Shown here in pieces: positions 39,959-53,200 of a stretch of 64,000 bases of DNA. Location: the NCBI GenBank assembly GCA_029721515.1, contig CM056566.1, positions 20,738,269-20,802,268 of the forward strand. The letters are read 5' to 3'. Below the pieces are notes generated by a model. The model ran no database searches. It was not told where the DNA came from and worked only from the letters and a program-made list of their open reading frames with translations. The DNA is from Synanceia verrucosa (lineage: Eukaryota > Chordata > Actinopteri > Perciformes > Synanceiidae). Both the position numbers and the translations under genes were made by a program. Numbering within the stretch: position 1 is the stretch's first letter; every line of letters begins with the position of its first letter.

Positions 39959-42900
39959 CCTGTAAGCAGACACTACCGCAGAGGGGAAGCAGACGTTCCC
40001 CTCACATCAGTGGAGAGTTTGGATGCACCGTAGGCAGTGAAGGAGCAGAGAGGCGTTCAAGGACAGCTGATTTTATCCCTCTGCTTAGAAAGCCTGTGTA
40101 AAGTTGTCATCAAGATGCATTTGTGTGTTCGTTTGTGCTTTGGTGCCAAAATAACAGTTGAGGAAGCGGCCAGGAAATGCAAGAGGAAGTCATGGATCTT
40201 CACACACAAAATAAAAGCCATTTCTAAGTTAATAACCATTCACAATCAGGTATGCAACTAACCATACTGTTGACTTGTTAAACTAGTAGCAAAAGCAGGA
40301 CTTCCATGAGTGTGGGATTTAGATCATGTGTGTGAACGTGTGATGCAGACGCCTCAGAGCTTCAGGAGTAACATCACAGTCTGGGTGGTAATCTGGAAGG
40401 TTTGGTGTCTGAAAACAGTGCGATACTGTTGCATGCTTGCTCAACTTTAGATACGTTTAATTGCATGATTAGTGTCTTGATTTTTTTGGTGTGTGTGTGC
40501 AAAATAACACTTGAACAAGTTTTACATGACTTACGTATTACGATGCCATTTATTACTACTGAAAGCATCCTTTTTTTGGTCAATATCCAACTTTTTTTCT
40601 AGCTTTAATTTATTTTGTTTGCATGATAATGACGTGTCAAAGATTCGTGCCATATTTTCAGTCATTTAGTGTAAAACGTGCTTTACTGGTAGACATCATA
40701 AGAAGTTTATTTTTTTTTTTTTTAATGAGGTATGAATATATGGAATTAATATCTGTAAATTGACATGTTCTCTGTGGATGTGAAATCAGTACCAACGTGA
40801 ATGTGTAAGAAAACACAATCGTCTGATGGCTTCGTTCAGGTCGCACCACTTAATTTTAATAAGCCAGTAGGCGTTAGCTCTTATTCCAGTTAAGGTGTGG
40901 AAAGAGATTAGTATAGAAGAGGAAGAAGGAAGTCAAATAGTTGGTCTGAAGCCAGCCACATAAACTGTAGGTTTTTTTTAAGGAACACTTAAAAGGCACT
41001 TTTTACTTCTTGCTTTATGCAAGCGCAAATACTCATATCATTACATAGAATTAACGATTCACCTCAACTTTTTAACTTTTGGCAATTTAACACAGTATTT
41101 AACACTATGGAGAATAGCAGTTAGATAACAGTTTTGAATATGTAATAGAGCAGTTGACCTGCAGCCTGCATAGCATCGTTCAAGTGCAGCTTCTTTTTTT
41201 CCTTCAAGTTACAAGTAAGACGTTGATAGAACACTACTTTTACTTGTTAGTTTCTTTAAAGACCGGTGGCATTACAGGGTATATTTCTATATGTGATGCT
41301 AAGTTTGTATATACATATATGCACCGTATATATATATATATATATACCAGTGTATGCAAACAACGTTTGTAAGTGTTGTAGTCAAATGCATCTGTAGATC
41401 GCTGACATGGCATGCATTGTCAACAGCTTACACATTTGATTGTGTATATTACACCATAACAACTGTGTGTTGCTGATTTTGTTCTAATCTCTTGTACATG
41501 ATAATGCTGTTGTATTCTAATGATGGTGCAATATTTTATCTCTTGTTTTGATACTGTCTTCTGCAGCTTTTCCGACATGTTTCTCAGTGAGAAGGGAGGA
41601 AAAAACCTTGAAAGAGTTTTTGTACATGTACTCCTCAAGGTTTTGGGGACTAGATTTTAAAAGTTAGGCCCGTAAAGCGACTGCTTTTTTCTTAATGGAC
41701 TCCAAATTTCTTCCAGCAGTTCAGTAGTTTGTAGTTTTTGCTCCTCTGTGCTTCCATTATGACACACTAAAGTAGGACTGTGTCACTGAATGAGTAGAGT
41801 GGGCAGACATGACTGTTGTGTTAACATGTGTCACATGTTTTTCTGTGTTTAGGTTGGTGACATTATTAACCATCACCAACTGATGTCATCATGTAATTTA
41901 TTTAGTTTCCCCGTTTTGGATAATAATTAGTTAGTTATATGTTGGTTTTAATTCAGCCTTTTCACCTCATAGATTAAAATGTCTTTTTTTGAGAATTCAT
42001 CAGCGTATCCTAAATATGAATAGAATATGAATTAGGGGCTGATCTTGATGTATTGTCGCTAAAATCCCACCAGAGGGCGATCTATTACATCTCACATTGC
42101 TTCAGTCCCTGAAACACTTTGACAAATAGCATGAATTTACTGCTGTGTTCCAGTATTCTGCTGTCGGTGTTGCTCGTTGGCATGCAGAAATCAATAAGCC
42201 TGTTGCTCAAATCCAAACCAACATACATGTTTTCCATGTGTTATTCATTCTGCAACTCATAGCCAAACATACGATAAGTTAGACACCACAAATTTAGAAA
42301 CATCATTCCCATTTCATTGCACCTCGACATGACCACTGATCATCTGATGGCCAGAACTCTGCCTTTTATTCATCTCTGTTAACATGTGCTTTAAATGGAG
42401 CAGTGTAGTAGAGCTGCTGTACGCTGCCTTGTTCCTGCAGTGCTTATTATTAAGTTAAAGTCATCACCAAACTCAATCCACTAATACTGAGCAGTGTCTG
42501 TCTGTGTCTCTGGTATCTGTGTCCAAAGTGTCTGCCGGTTTCTCTAAAATTTCAAGTGTTTCGGCCCCTGACGAGAGAATGCTCGACCTTTCCATTCAGA
42601 GTGGAAATACACGTTTCTCCCTTGCTGTGTTTTCCAGTGGTCTGTAAATAATGCTGCAAACTGCCTGGTTTCAAAGACCAACGAAACCCATGCAAGGATC
42701 TCTAAAAGACAGGACAGCATATAGTCTTTGACGTGGTTCCTATAAAGTGATGGGAGAAAAGTGAGTTTCATTTGTTTACATTATGTTTACAATGGCACAG
42801 TTTTAATTTTTAAGAAAATATATGTAGGTATAAACAATATTTGCATATTTATTGCCTAAGGTTAAATGACATGACGTGTATTGTGTTTTCACATTTGGAA

Positions 42901-43160
42901 TATAATGTTACATTGGTCACCTGTATTACTATCTGGATGATTTTGGTAAAGTAGTTGATCATTTTTATGACTACTAAGTGACTGTTTTCTGTGCCTTTTT
43001 ATGGTAAGAATGCATGGTTAACTATTTATTACAATTTGGAGTCACTATGAGATGTGTATTTTTGTATTCTGAATAAATAAATGGATCAGCTTTTGTTGTA
43101 CATTTTTAAGGTGCCTTAAAAATGGCTACCTATTCATATCTCTCTTCTTCAATAAAACCA
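39959..43160 (+). other. dgkh 3' UTR (probable)
   Basis: No long frames. Candidate AATAAA signals lie at 40,210-40,215 (proximal), 43,072-43,077 and 43,151-43,156 (distal). The sequence is AT-rich, with a Pumilio-like TGTATATA at 41,306-41,313 and a TA run to 41,346. The extent is inferred from the signals, not from transcripts. Confidence 0.55.
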
Positions 43161-44480
43161 AATACATATGCAGTGTGTCTCTGCCTCTGTTTTGATTTCT
43201 AGGAAAAGGCTTAATGCTAAATAAAAGGGAATAACTTGTTCCAGCTGAGTGCATGTCAATATTGTATCGCAGTTTTGTCTTCTGTTACTCTCTATTGTGT
43301 CAGATGATAAATCAGTTGTGGAAACAGATTCCATGTGGTATGTCAAAGTTTCAAGTGTTGAATAGCAGCATTGTGTCTTGAGACTGTGGGCCATGTGTGA
43401 CATTTGAAGTTATTTTTGAACACCCACATCCCTGAGCATTTTTTTTCTCTCTTCCTTAAAAAAAAACAGAAACGTTTTCAGTAGCTCATTCTAGTTTAAG
43501 TCAATGATTTTTCTCTTGTCATCTCACTTCATCTCTGGCAACTTATTGCTTTTCACTGTTTGTTTCCTTCCTCCTCTGTTTAAGTGTCAAAAAGGGTTTG
43601 TCTCAACATTTTTCCCAAGAAGCTAAAACCCACTTGTGAAGCACATGGAATCTGTCCAGCTTCCATATATTGTTGCTGTTGATATGCCCACAGCAACCAA
43701 GAGTTTCCATGTATGGAAACGAAAACATACGGGAAACCATTTAGTCATCAGATTTGAGTTGTGAACGATGTTAAGGTCTCACAGGGTAGATTTTTCATAG
43801 CATTAATAACAAACAGCTTCCTTTGTATCTGGCCACACAGATTTGTTTGATTATTGACATTTAACAGTCAATATGACAATAAGTTTCTGGAAGCCACCTG
43901 TGAAGCTTTGGTTTCTAAATCTGCAGAGTAACTAACAAGATCTATTTAAGCTATTTTTAGTTATAATAGCTTGTGTGTTTATATATTGTATCTGCTGTGG
44001 TTTAAAATAAAATTGTATAAAACATTAAAAGGTCATGCAAAGCCTTAAAAAAACACACGTTGCAGTTTGATTATTCTGTGTTCAACAGTGTCAGTGCGGC
44101 GCATATCGTTTTCTCGGTGTGTGATTGGTGATGCCTCGAACTCGCTTGTTTTCAAGGGAAGAACGGGAAATGGGAAGTCCACTTCACTTTTGAGAATCGG
44201 CGAAAACGAATCGTGAAAAGGTAAACAGTATGAGTTCTTAGACTCATCCGGTTCACTTCCAGGGCAGGTCTGGCTCCCGGGAAGCATTTATACACTTATC
44301 TTACACGGTAAAATGCTGAAAATAGGTCAAGTTACAGCCGTGTCTTCTGTTCCATGTTGACATTTTCTGCTCAGTTAGGCTGATATAGCATTAATTAAGC
44401 TTAAAAACCACGGATCCGTCAAACCTTTTATTGTTAGAATGGACTGTCCAAGCCAACGTGGGCTCCGTGTTTCTTCCCCT
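43161..44480. other. Intergenic region between dgkh and akap11
   Basis: About 1.3 kb with no gene, RNA gene or clear repeat seen. One more AATAAA (about 43,214) could extend the dgkh 3' UTR. Confidence 0.5.
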
Positions 44481-45060
44481 CAGTCAATTTCACGTTTAGA
44501 AAATGATTTCAAAGAGAATGAATCGTCTACGGGTGGCGCATTAAAACACAGCAGCTACATCTCCGCTGCTGGAGCGCGACGCTGAGCAGCGGTGAGGAAA
44601 AATGACCTGATGACGGCAAATGTGTGAAACACAGCAGATGCTACCGGGTGATGTTGGTTACTTTTTGATCTTACCTCAACGTCGTCGGTGGCTTGGTGGC
44701 TGGATGTGAGCTATCGACAAGAAGGTGACATCACAGACCGAGCTGACCGCGGCCTGGTTCCGCTGCTAGCCCGGTGATTGACAGCCTGTCAACTAGCTAG
44801 CAAGGTGGTGCGTTTGGTCGGGTCGTGAATTTTCCGTTGGTGTGTTTCAAACCAGTTGGTCTGCATAGGGTGCTGCGGCTGACTATCGAGTTAACCGTCT
44901 GTCTGTTTTCGGTAGCACGGATCTGAGGGGTCGTGAATCAGCATCCGCAGAGTGCGGCTCCTCTGTGGCCTGCTGCCGAGGGTACCGGCCCCACAAGCGG
45001 TACCATTAGCTAGCCACTCTCCCTGGCCTTTATGAAGCGGTTAGTAACGGAAATAGACCT
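44480..45060 (+). promoter_or_regulatory. Probable akap11 promoter / CpG-rich 5' region
   Basis: CpG is clearly denser here than anywhere else between the genes (runs such as 'gtcgtcggtggc', 'gagctgaccgcggcctggtt', 'gcatccgcagagtgcggctc'), as expected for a promoter island. A non-coding first exon could end at the donor-like GCG|GTGAGG (44,591/44,592) or AAG|GTGACA (44,724/44,725). The start site cannot be placed by eye. Confidence 0.45.
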
Positions 45061-47114
45061 CTATTACACACAGAAAACATCCAGTGTGTTGTAGGAAAGC
45101 CGTCAACAAGTCATGTTATGTTATTACTTGTTGTGATACGATTCAGTTGACCATTCAAAAGGCTTTGTTGCACACAGTGTGTGAAGACAACATGTTCTTA
45201 AAAAATAATATGCTGTAAAAATGGCTCGTTTTATCAGACCACCACAGAGGTGACCCTTAAAGGGAAGACCACCAGCACTGTCTGCAGTCCTACATTTAGA
45301 GACAAGCATGTGTGACATTTTTAATGAGGTTATTGATGCACCAAAAAGACAATACATTGAAGTTATAATCTGTCTGTGGCCATCACAGTTTCCTAAAGGT
45401 GGTTTGATATCAAAGGCATACCACATAAGATTAATAAAAGTAAATTAAAATCAGTAAAAATTGACATTTTTATGGGAGAAATGTTGACATGTCCCAGTAG
45501 AAAGAGTAAATAATTCAATGAATGATGCTGGTTCGTTGTCACACTGTTGAACAGAGCCCTCGTTTAGGTTATTAGCATAGCTCTAAATGCATCCGACATC
45601 ATATTGTTGTCTCTCTGTTGGCAGGCTAAAGAAAAGACCAGTTCACATACATTTCAGAATGAATGTTCCCTTTTATTGTGACGTTACCACCTGAACAAAC
45701 AGGTCACCTGTGTCTCATTAGAGATGAGATTTTGCTCTCACAGTGAGTTGTCATGTCTTGCAGGCCTCTCTCTCAGTGTTTATCCGTCCTTCCGGCCACC
45801 CACGCTCATACTCAGAGTTTGGCCCACATCAGCTCCCAACCAAACAAGATTTTAGCCTACACAGTTTCTGGCCTTGACAGGTTGTTTTTGCTGCCTCCCT
45901 CCTCAGATGATCAGATCAGAAACAACCCTCAGAGTCCTTTGGCAGGGTCTGCTTAGCTTAATTACATTTTTGTGCAAACAGCGGTAATTTGGTTTATCAA
46001 TCAGCCCTTGAGGATTTGTTTATGCCTTAACGTAGTTACACTTAATTGCAGTTTTTTCATGATATGACTAATGCAGTATACATACAGCAGGGCGGTGATG
46101 TAGGCCTTTTAGGTTGCTTCTTATATAGTGTGCCACTGAAAAGCTGAACTCAATATTGAACTAAAAAAAAGTATGTTGTTCATGTCTGTCTGAGATAGAC
46201 ACACAGCCATAATGGAAGGCCTTGTGAGTGAATTGGGATGTACTGCATAGTTGAGATTAGGCAGCAGCAGCTGACTCTGTTGTTCTTGTACAGCCCACCG
46301 AAGCACCCATGAGAAGCTAGGAGGTCGTGGATCACCAGTGGCATGTGCTCTGGTTCTCAGGATGCAGGATGGGCTCATCAATAGGACCGCCTGCCTGTGT
46401 GTCTAGACTCATCTAGCCGCTTTGGACCATACCTCAAAGGAGAGGCTTGGATTTCTTGGGAAACTTTTCCTTCTTGTACACTGTAAATATTTTGCCTCCT
46501 TCACCCGCTCTCTCATGCTGCTTACAGAGTGTGTTTCCCCTGCTCAGTCAGAGCACACACCCCTGCTCTCCCGCCTCGCTGTTTGATCTCTGATGCAGGC
46601 CTGACTGTTTGACAAATATCAAAGAGGCAAGACGCACTGTAGCTGATCCTCACCAGCAGGACAAGTCCAGGCCTACTTTTAAGAGCTTGATTCATGTTAT
46701 TTTCACACAGGTTTGAAAGAAAATGTGGTCTGGGAGGCCTTAAAACGCTCAAACCACAAGATTAACTGTATTGCCTCCTGTGGTGAAATGTTTTATAATG
46801 TCTTGAGTCCACTGATGACCGTTGGTTCTGCAGATTAGTGAATGGCGCAGATGACGTGATGTAGCACCTCAGTGCATGTAAACCAGTGACGGTGTCACAT
46901 CATGCTTCCTGTTCTGGCGTGTTCGTGTGCAGCAGTAGATGGAGAGATAGTGTGGCATCTCCTTGTTTATGAAAAGCACAGACGTGACCATGGCTGTGTC
47001 ATGTGAGGCAGCTGAGGAGCGTGCACGAGAACTGAAAGCGATCATACAGCTCTGACTTTCTATGCTCTCTATCTCTATCACTGACATTCATTTTCTATTT
47101 TCATCCACTCACAG
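45061..47114 (+). other. akap11 5' intron (probable)
   Basis: No coding exon recognised between the CpG-rich region and the acceptor at 47,114. Small frames here show no family resemblance. Confidence 0.5.
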
Positions 47115-47156
47115 GGGAGCGGCCAATCAGCCAGCCACGTGCAGCTCTCTGTTGCT

Positions 47157-47219
47157 ATGGATGCGTATGCACGTATCAGAGGGGTCCCCCTAAGGTCCAG
47201 GGCATCAGTCCGGAAAGAG
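47157..47219 (+). CDS. akap11: akap11 coding exon 1 (start codon)
   Basis: The exon probably begins at 47,115 after cactcacag; ATG at 47,157, donor aggtctg. 21 codons, MDAYARIRGVPLRSRASVRK plus E, matching the N-terminal ASVRK block of vertebrate AKAP11. Confidence 0.85.
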
Positions 47220-50200
47220 GTCTGTCTGCCGGGACGCTGCTTTTCATTTTGCTTCCTTCTATACTGTGTGTTTTGAAAGGAGATTTCAAGCCTGAATCTG
47301 AGCTCATTAGCCGGGTGCTATAGACGTAAAAGCAGGCAGATACATAAAAGAGGATGGACCAAAAAAAAAAAAAAATCCCCATGAATTTTTTTAACTAGGC
47401 TTAAAATAGATTAGATGTTATTTCATTGGAGAGCTGAACACAGCGCATTGATTCAAATACTCAATGCATTATGCAGTGCAACTCTTTCTGTGCCGATACA
47501 TACATATGTACATAAAAAAAAAAAACAAAAAAAAAACCTGCATGTGTGTTTGCAGACTGTGCGTGACGCCGGGCCGCAGAGTGTGAAGAGCCTCTTCAGG
47601 AATAAAAAGGAGCTATGCAGCGTTGTCCTGGAGCTGCCGGCCAGAGACGCAACAAGACTGACAGAGGTTTGTCACACAACACACAGCGCAAAGATCTGCA
47701 AAGCTCAGCCATATTAATACTGACCATGAACTGTGCTCTTTTAGATTCATTTTGTTTGTCTGCCTGGTCACTGTGAAGGGGAAGATGCCACCCAACAGGT
47801 AGGTTTTCATCATGACAAACATTATTTACAATGGAAACACTGAAAGAATGTCATGTTTGTACACTCTCACTTGTCAAACACAGGTTTGATATGGTAGCAG
47901 TGGGTATTGGGTCACTTCACTGCTTCACTGCAGGTCTTACAAACTAATGTGCCTCTGTGTCCTCTTCATCCCCAGGCTCTTTTATCTATGCCAGCAGGGC
48001 TGTGCGAGCTCCTGAGGTCCCTTCACGTTCACAGCCTCAAGAACGACGAGGTTATGCTGCTCAAAGACTGCCGCAGGCTGGCAGAGCACAAGGACGCTGG
48101 GCCTCAGGTAGGCGTCATACTGAAGAAATGTGCTCAATCAGCTTGTTGGCTAAAGCAGAAGTGAGCAGAAGGCAGGGAAGTGACAGTGAGGCAAGAAAAG
48201 TATGAAGGAGAAGTATGAAGGAGCTCATCTAGCTTATCAAGAAGTTATTTTCTTTAAAAATAAATAAGATCATGTCTTGGGAGGAAATGTGTTTCCATAG
48301 AATTTGAAGAATAGATAGAGCTGATGCCAGTGTGTTCAGGAAACACACTGAAACAGCTTGAGTTCTGACAAAACCTGATCACTTTTTAGCCGTTGACTAT
48401 TTTGTCACGTATTCCTATAATTTTTGGACTTAGATTTGTTGACTAAATGCTTTTATGGCCTCGTCTGTCACCTGCTACCAAGTTGTTCTCAGGCTTTTGA
48501 AGATGTGCAGGTGGGAGATAAAGATGTTGTGTTTTCAGCCCGCGGTTGCAGTCCTTCCTGGTCCTGTGTGCTGTGTTTGGGTGTACTCTGGTCCTGCAGC
48601 GCTCTCTGTGGTTTTGTTGTCTGTGTTAGACAACAGGACCTCCCACCTGTCTGCAGCACAGAGTGGACTTGTGATTCTGTGATTCTGCACATGCAGTCAG
48701 AGTACAGACATAATAAAACACTTTGGGTCCTTCTCCCACCTCCTGTATGTTTAGGACAGAAAAATTCCTGTGTGAATTCAGTTAAATTTGACACAAAAAG
48801 CCACATAATCAGCTGTTGTGACAGTTTATTGACTCTGTTAGTTACAAATGCTCCTTTTTCTCACAATGAGCTGATTAAACGGTTCTCTGTCTTTCTTTCT
48901 CTTATATTGTGCCGTCTCCCTCTACCTTCAGTGTTGGTTAAAAGCTGTGTGCGTGCTGAGGCACAATCCCAGCACCAGCGTCTATCCTCAGGCTGGGGTA
49001 GCGTCTTTGGTGGGCTTGCTGGGGTGCTACATGGCCGGCGTACGCTACGCATTGGAGCTGCAGGCTCTTCAGAGGGGCACAGCTGAGCCCAGCCAGCCAG
49101 AGGAAGACGACACCAACCAGTCCGTCTCATCAATCGAGGACGACTTTGTCACTGCCCTGGAGCATCTGGAGGAGGATGACACAGGAGACAATCCCTGTAG
49201 GTTCAGCATCCAGTGCTTTGTGACTTTTAGTATGTAGAATATCTTGTGAATGATAATCTATGCAGGAATTTAAAAAGTGTCTCAGTTCACTGCTAATCAA
49301 GGCACAATGGATGAATTTTAGTTTCCAGTCAGCTTTCCCTTGTGAATAACTTTTTATCATGTTCATCTTTATCTGTTTTTTTTGTATTTACAGTGAATAT
49401 AACCAGTTTCTTCCCCTCTCTCCTTCATCCTCCATGTCCTCCTCCACAGCTGCAGCTTCCTGTCGTCACTATAAAAAGCGTGACGTGGCATCACAGACAG
49501 TCCCAGCCCACAAGAGGAAGAAGGAATTATCAGGCGCCCGCATTATCATAAGCTCATCGTCGAAGAAGAATTCAGCCAAACACAGGTCTGGTCCAGGTGT
49601 GTCTGTCACAGTGCAGAGGTCATCTAACGTTGAATCCCAGTGGACTTACTGCAGTCCTGGAGCTTGCCTCCCCTCGCCTGCGATCCATGTCAGTGAATCA
49701 GAGGAATCGGACTGCTCCAGCCCCAGCCCAATCATCTTCCTGGATGAGGTGGGCTACCAGAAGAGCCTGCTGGCCAAGCTGGACATCCCTCAGGTACCAG
49801 GGGGGCCCAGAGAGCGAGTTGAAGACTCAGACTCTGAAGTCAGCGAGTTCTTTGACAGCTTTGACCAGTTTGATGACCTGGAAGAGCTGAGCTCAGATAA
49901 CTGCACTCTTGCATTGCCCCTGGACACCATCAGTGCTCCAGCCACACAGGACCAGACCAGTGGGTCAGCATCTAAATATGTTTCTCGGGGCTGCTCAACC
50001 AAGGGCATGAACCCTCACCGCTTTGACCAGCCCACTCTCCCAGCCAATGTGAAGAAACCCACTCCTCTGAAACCAGGCTCTCCCTACTCGCTTCACTCTG
50101 AGGTGCCTGACTCCCCTCGACCAGTGCAGACCCCCTCTGAGGAGAATGGTGGCCCACTCTTCAGCCCTGTGAGCTCCTCTGCCTTCAGCCCTCTGGTGGA

Positions 50201-53200
50201 CTCCAGTGGGCCAATGGAGTACTTCTGGAAGACAGATGAAGATGGTCGGGACAGCTCAGAGCTCCGTAAACCCCAGGATCTCTGCTCTCTGTATAAGACT
50301 TACTCCGACTTTGCCAGCAGTCTTTCTAAAGAAATTCTAGGATCTGTATGTGGCTACCAGTCTGCCATTGACATCAGCGACAACAAGAACCTCAGCTGCG
50401 TCTGCCACAAGGAATTCAAGAACCCTTCGGGCTACCTGATGAAGCTCTCAGAAATACAAGAGACCGTAACCGTGGCCACGCTGCAGAGGAAGTCCCAGTC
50501 TCTGAAGGACGGCATTCAGAGGTTTGCCACTGACCTGGTGGAAATGAGCCTGGGCAGTGCCCTGCGAGACCTCCAAAAAGGCGTATCCTCCTGTACCACC
50601 ACCTTGTGTCACCTTGCTGCTAGGCTCACCTCCTCTGTGTTTCAGATGGCCTTCCATGAGATCGGCATGCGCCGCGCCTATGTGTTGAAAGAACGAGCAA
50701 TCAATGGATTAGCTGGCTTCCTGGTCGGAGAGGCCCTGACCGGGGCGCTGAAGGAGTTCCTAACGGTGAAAAGGCAGATTTTCCACAGCACTGTGACACG
50801 TTTCGCTGCCGATCTGGCAGAAGAGCTGGTGTTTGAAGGCATCATGGAAGTGTGTCAGTTCTCCCACCCCTCGACCCCTCTCACCCCTAGCGATTGGTCC
50901 TTTGGACGTGGGCGAGAGGAGGAGGAGGAGGAAGAGGAGGAGGTGGTTTCCTCTTATGCTTCAGACTTGTCTGAGTCGGTTATCCAAGAGGCCTTCATAG
51001 AGCTCTCTCAGGCTGACGTTGCCTTCACCAGCCAAGCAGCTATTAGTGTGTCTCTGGACAACATCTGTTATGTCAGTGCAGAGAGCACGAGCGCTCAGAC
51101 CTGCAGTACCTTTGCTAACCAGCAGGTTTTAAGTGCCAGCTCCGCTTCAGTGGCCCCAGGGCCCTCAGGAGAGGATGCTACCTGCACGATGAAGAAAGCC
51201 CTATTCACTGTGTCGGGCATGGCCAGCTGTATTCCCGTCCCCCAAGCCGGCCAAGCCCTATCCCACCTCCAGGATTCTGAGGAGACGTGTCAGTATAAGT
51301 CCAGCTCATCAGAGACCCCGCAGGGCAGCCCCAAAAGAGTAGCCATGTCCTCCTGTGACACCACCACACCAACACAGGCTCACTTTTACAGTCATGGAAC
51401 TCAGACCCCCATACCTAGAGAAGACGCCTCCCAAGAAAAGTCTCCATTCCAAAACTTTTCGGGCAACATGGTGGATATGATCGTAACTGAGGCTTGTGAG
51501 CTAATAACTGCTTCTAAGATGAAGAAGAGTTTTGGGGAGTGTGCTGATTTCTTTACAAAGACAATGGGAAGCAGAAGGGGCTCTTCTTCTAAGCAGGAGA
51601 CGGTTAATTATGAGGCTCCAGATTCCCCTTCAAAGCAGGCAACTGGCTTCAGATATGACTGTAGAGGCTCTGGGTCTGTTAGGAAAGGCGCCCCTGCAAC
51701 AGACGTTAGCATTCCTCACATTTCCTTTCAGACAGGCCCTCAAAGCCAGAGGAGAGCCAGCTGTGAGTTGGAGCCTAGGACCAGAGTTGTGGCTGAAACA
51801 CATCCTGTCATGATGGATACTCTTGATGTGCCGGGCAGCGAGGCGGGTGGACAAAGGAGGACATCTGTTCCTGGGGATGACTCGGCTCCAAGCTCTGGCC
51901 ACAAATCTGGTGGGACTCCAGGCACTCCTCCTTCTACCCCTCAGCAGCCCAGCGAGGTGTCCAAGGAGAAGCAGATAAAACGCTTCTCCAAGAAGCTGAA
52001 AAGCAAGCTGGCGAAGGAATTTTCCCCCGCCACCCCCCCACCCACTCCCCACTATCAGCCCGAGCCTGGCCCAGGGCCAAAAGACGTCACCCCGGAGGCG
52101 GACAAGGCTGAGTTTATGCTCAAACTGATGAGGTCTCTCTCTGAGGAGGCAGATGGCAATGAAGATGAAGAAGAGGAAGAATTGACAGAAGAGGGTGGCA
52201 CTAACAGATGTTCGGACACAGGGAGCAGCCGGCAAGAACTGAACCAGATGTCCGCTCGGAGAATGTCCAACAAGGAAGCTCTCCACTATGCCGAACGGTT
52301 GGCTTGTCACATTGTCTCCATGGCGACAGAGATGGACACCCTGGGAGTTGCGGAGGAGGAGGGAGGGATGAGCAAGGGCGGCGAGATGAGGAGAGACAGC
52401 GTGGCTCAGTTCTCCGAGCAGACCCTGAACACCTTGTGGGTCTATGCTGGGGAGGTGGCAGGACAGGTCATCAACGATGTGAAGAGGATGGTGAGCTCTG
52501 CGCAGCAGTGTCCGCATCACAGAGATGTCAGGAGAAGAAGTTTTGACAGAGCGACCTCTGAATGTTTGCAGCACCAGTCTCAACCCAGCACAGACCAGAG
52601 CAGAGACTGGAGGATTGGGAGGCTGGCTGAGCAGTGGTCTAATGAGCTGATAGCCTCTGTCTTGAGGTCTCCCATCTCCACTTCAAGCACCGTCTCCAGC
52701 TCTGGCCTGTCCTCAGAGTATCCTAGCTGTGAGAGCGTGACGGATGAATATGCAGGCTACCTCATCAAGGTGCTGAAAAAGGAGGGAGGCAGTAGGGAGC
52801 TGGTCCTGGACCAGTATGCGAGCCGCTTGGCCTACCGTTCCATCAAACTGGGCTTGGCTCATGCCAGTCGCAAGATCAAGCAGAGATCCTGCAGTGGCCG
52901 CCTTCAGTCGTCCAAGTCGCTGCCAGATGAATGGAAAGCTTCTGGAAGCGAAGCGTCATCGCCTAAGGACAGAGTCGAGTCTGTTTATCCGTCGAGCGAC
53001 GAGTGTTGTTGCAGAGACCCCGAGGAGCAGAGTCAGAGGGAGTACATGGATCTGGTCAACTTCGCAGAGTCTTTAGCTTACAACATCACCTGTGATGTCA
53101 CACGCAAGCTGCATCTCTCCTCTGTACGACTGCCCAAGTCTCTCACTGACTCCTGTCTTTATAGGAAATCAAAACTTGAAGACATGGCAGAGAATCTCAT

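Noticed and set aside
48424..49086. 220-residue frame on the + strand
   Set aside because: Starts in akap11 intron 4 and crosses exon 5 in the wrong frame.
49359..49449. In-frame ATG that would extend the giant akap11 exon into an independent 1,488-residue gene
   Set aside because: The added residues are hydrophobic intron read-through ending at the acceptor at 49,449, and upstream exons 1-5 join in phase to this exon and match AKAP11's N-terminus.
51630..52583. 317-residue open frame on the - strand
   Set aside because: Antisense shadow of the akap11 giant exon; no family resemblance and no splice or start context. The same holds for 53,169-53,738 (-).
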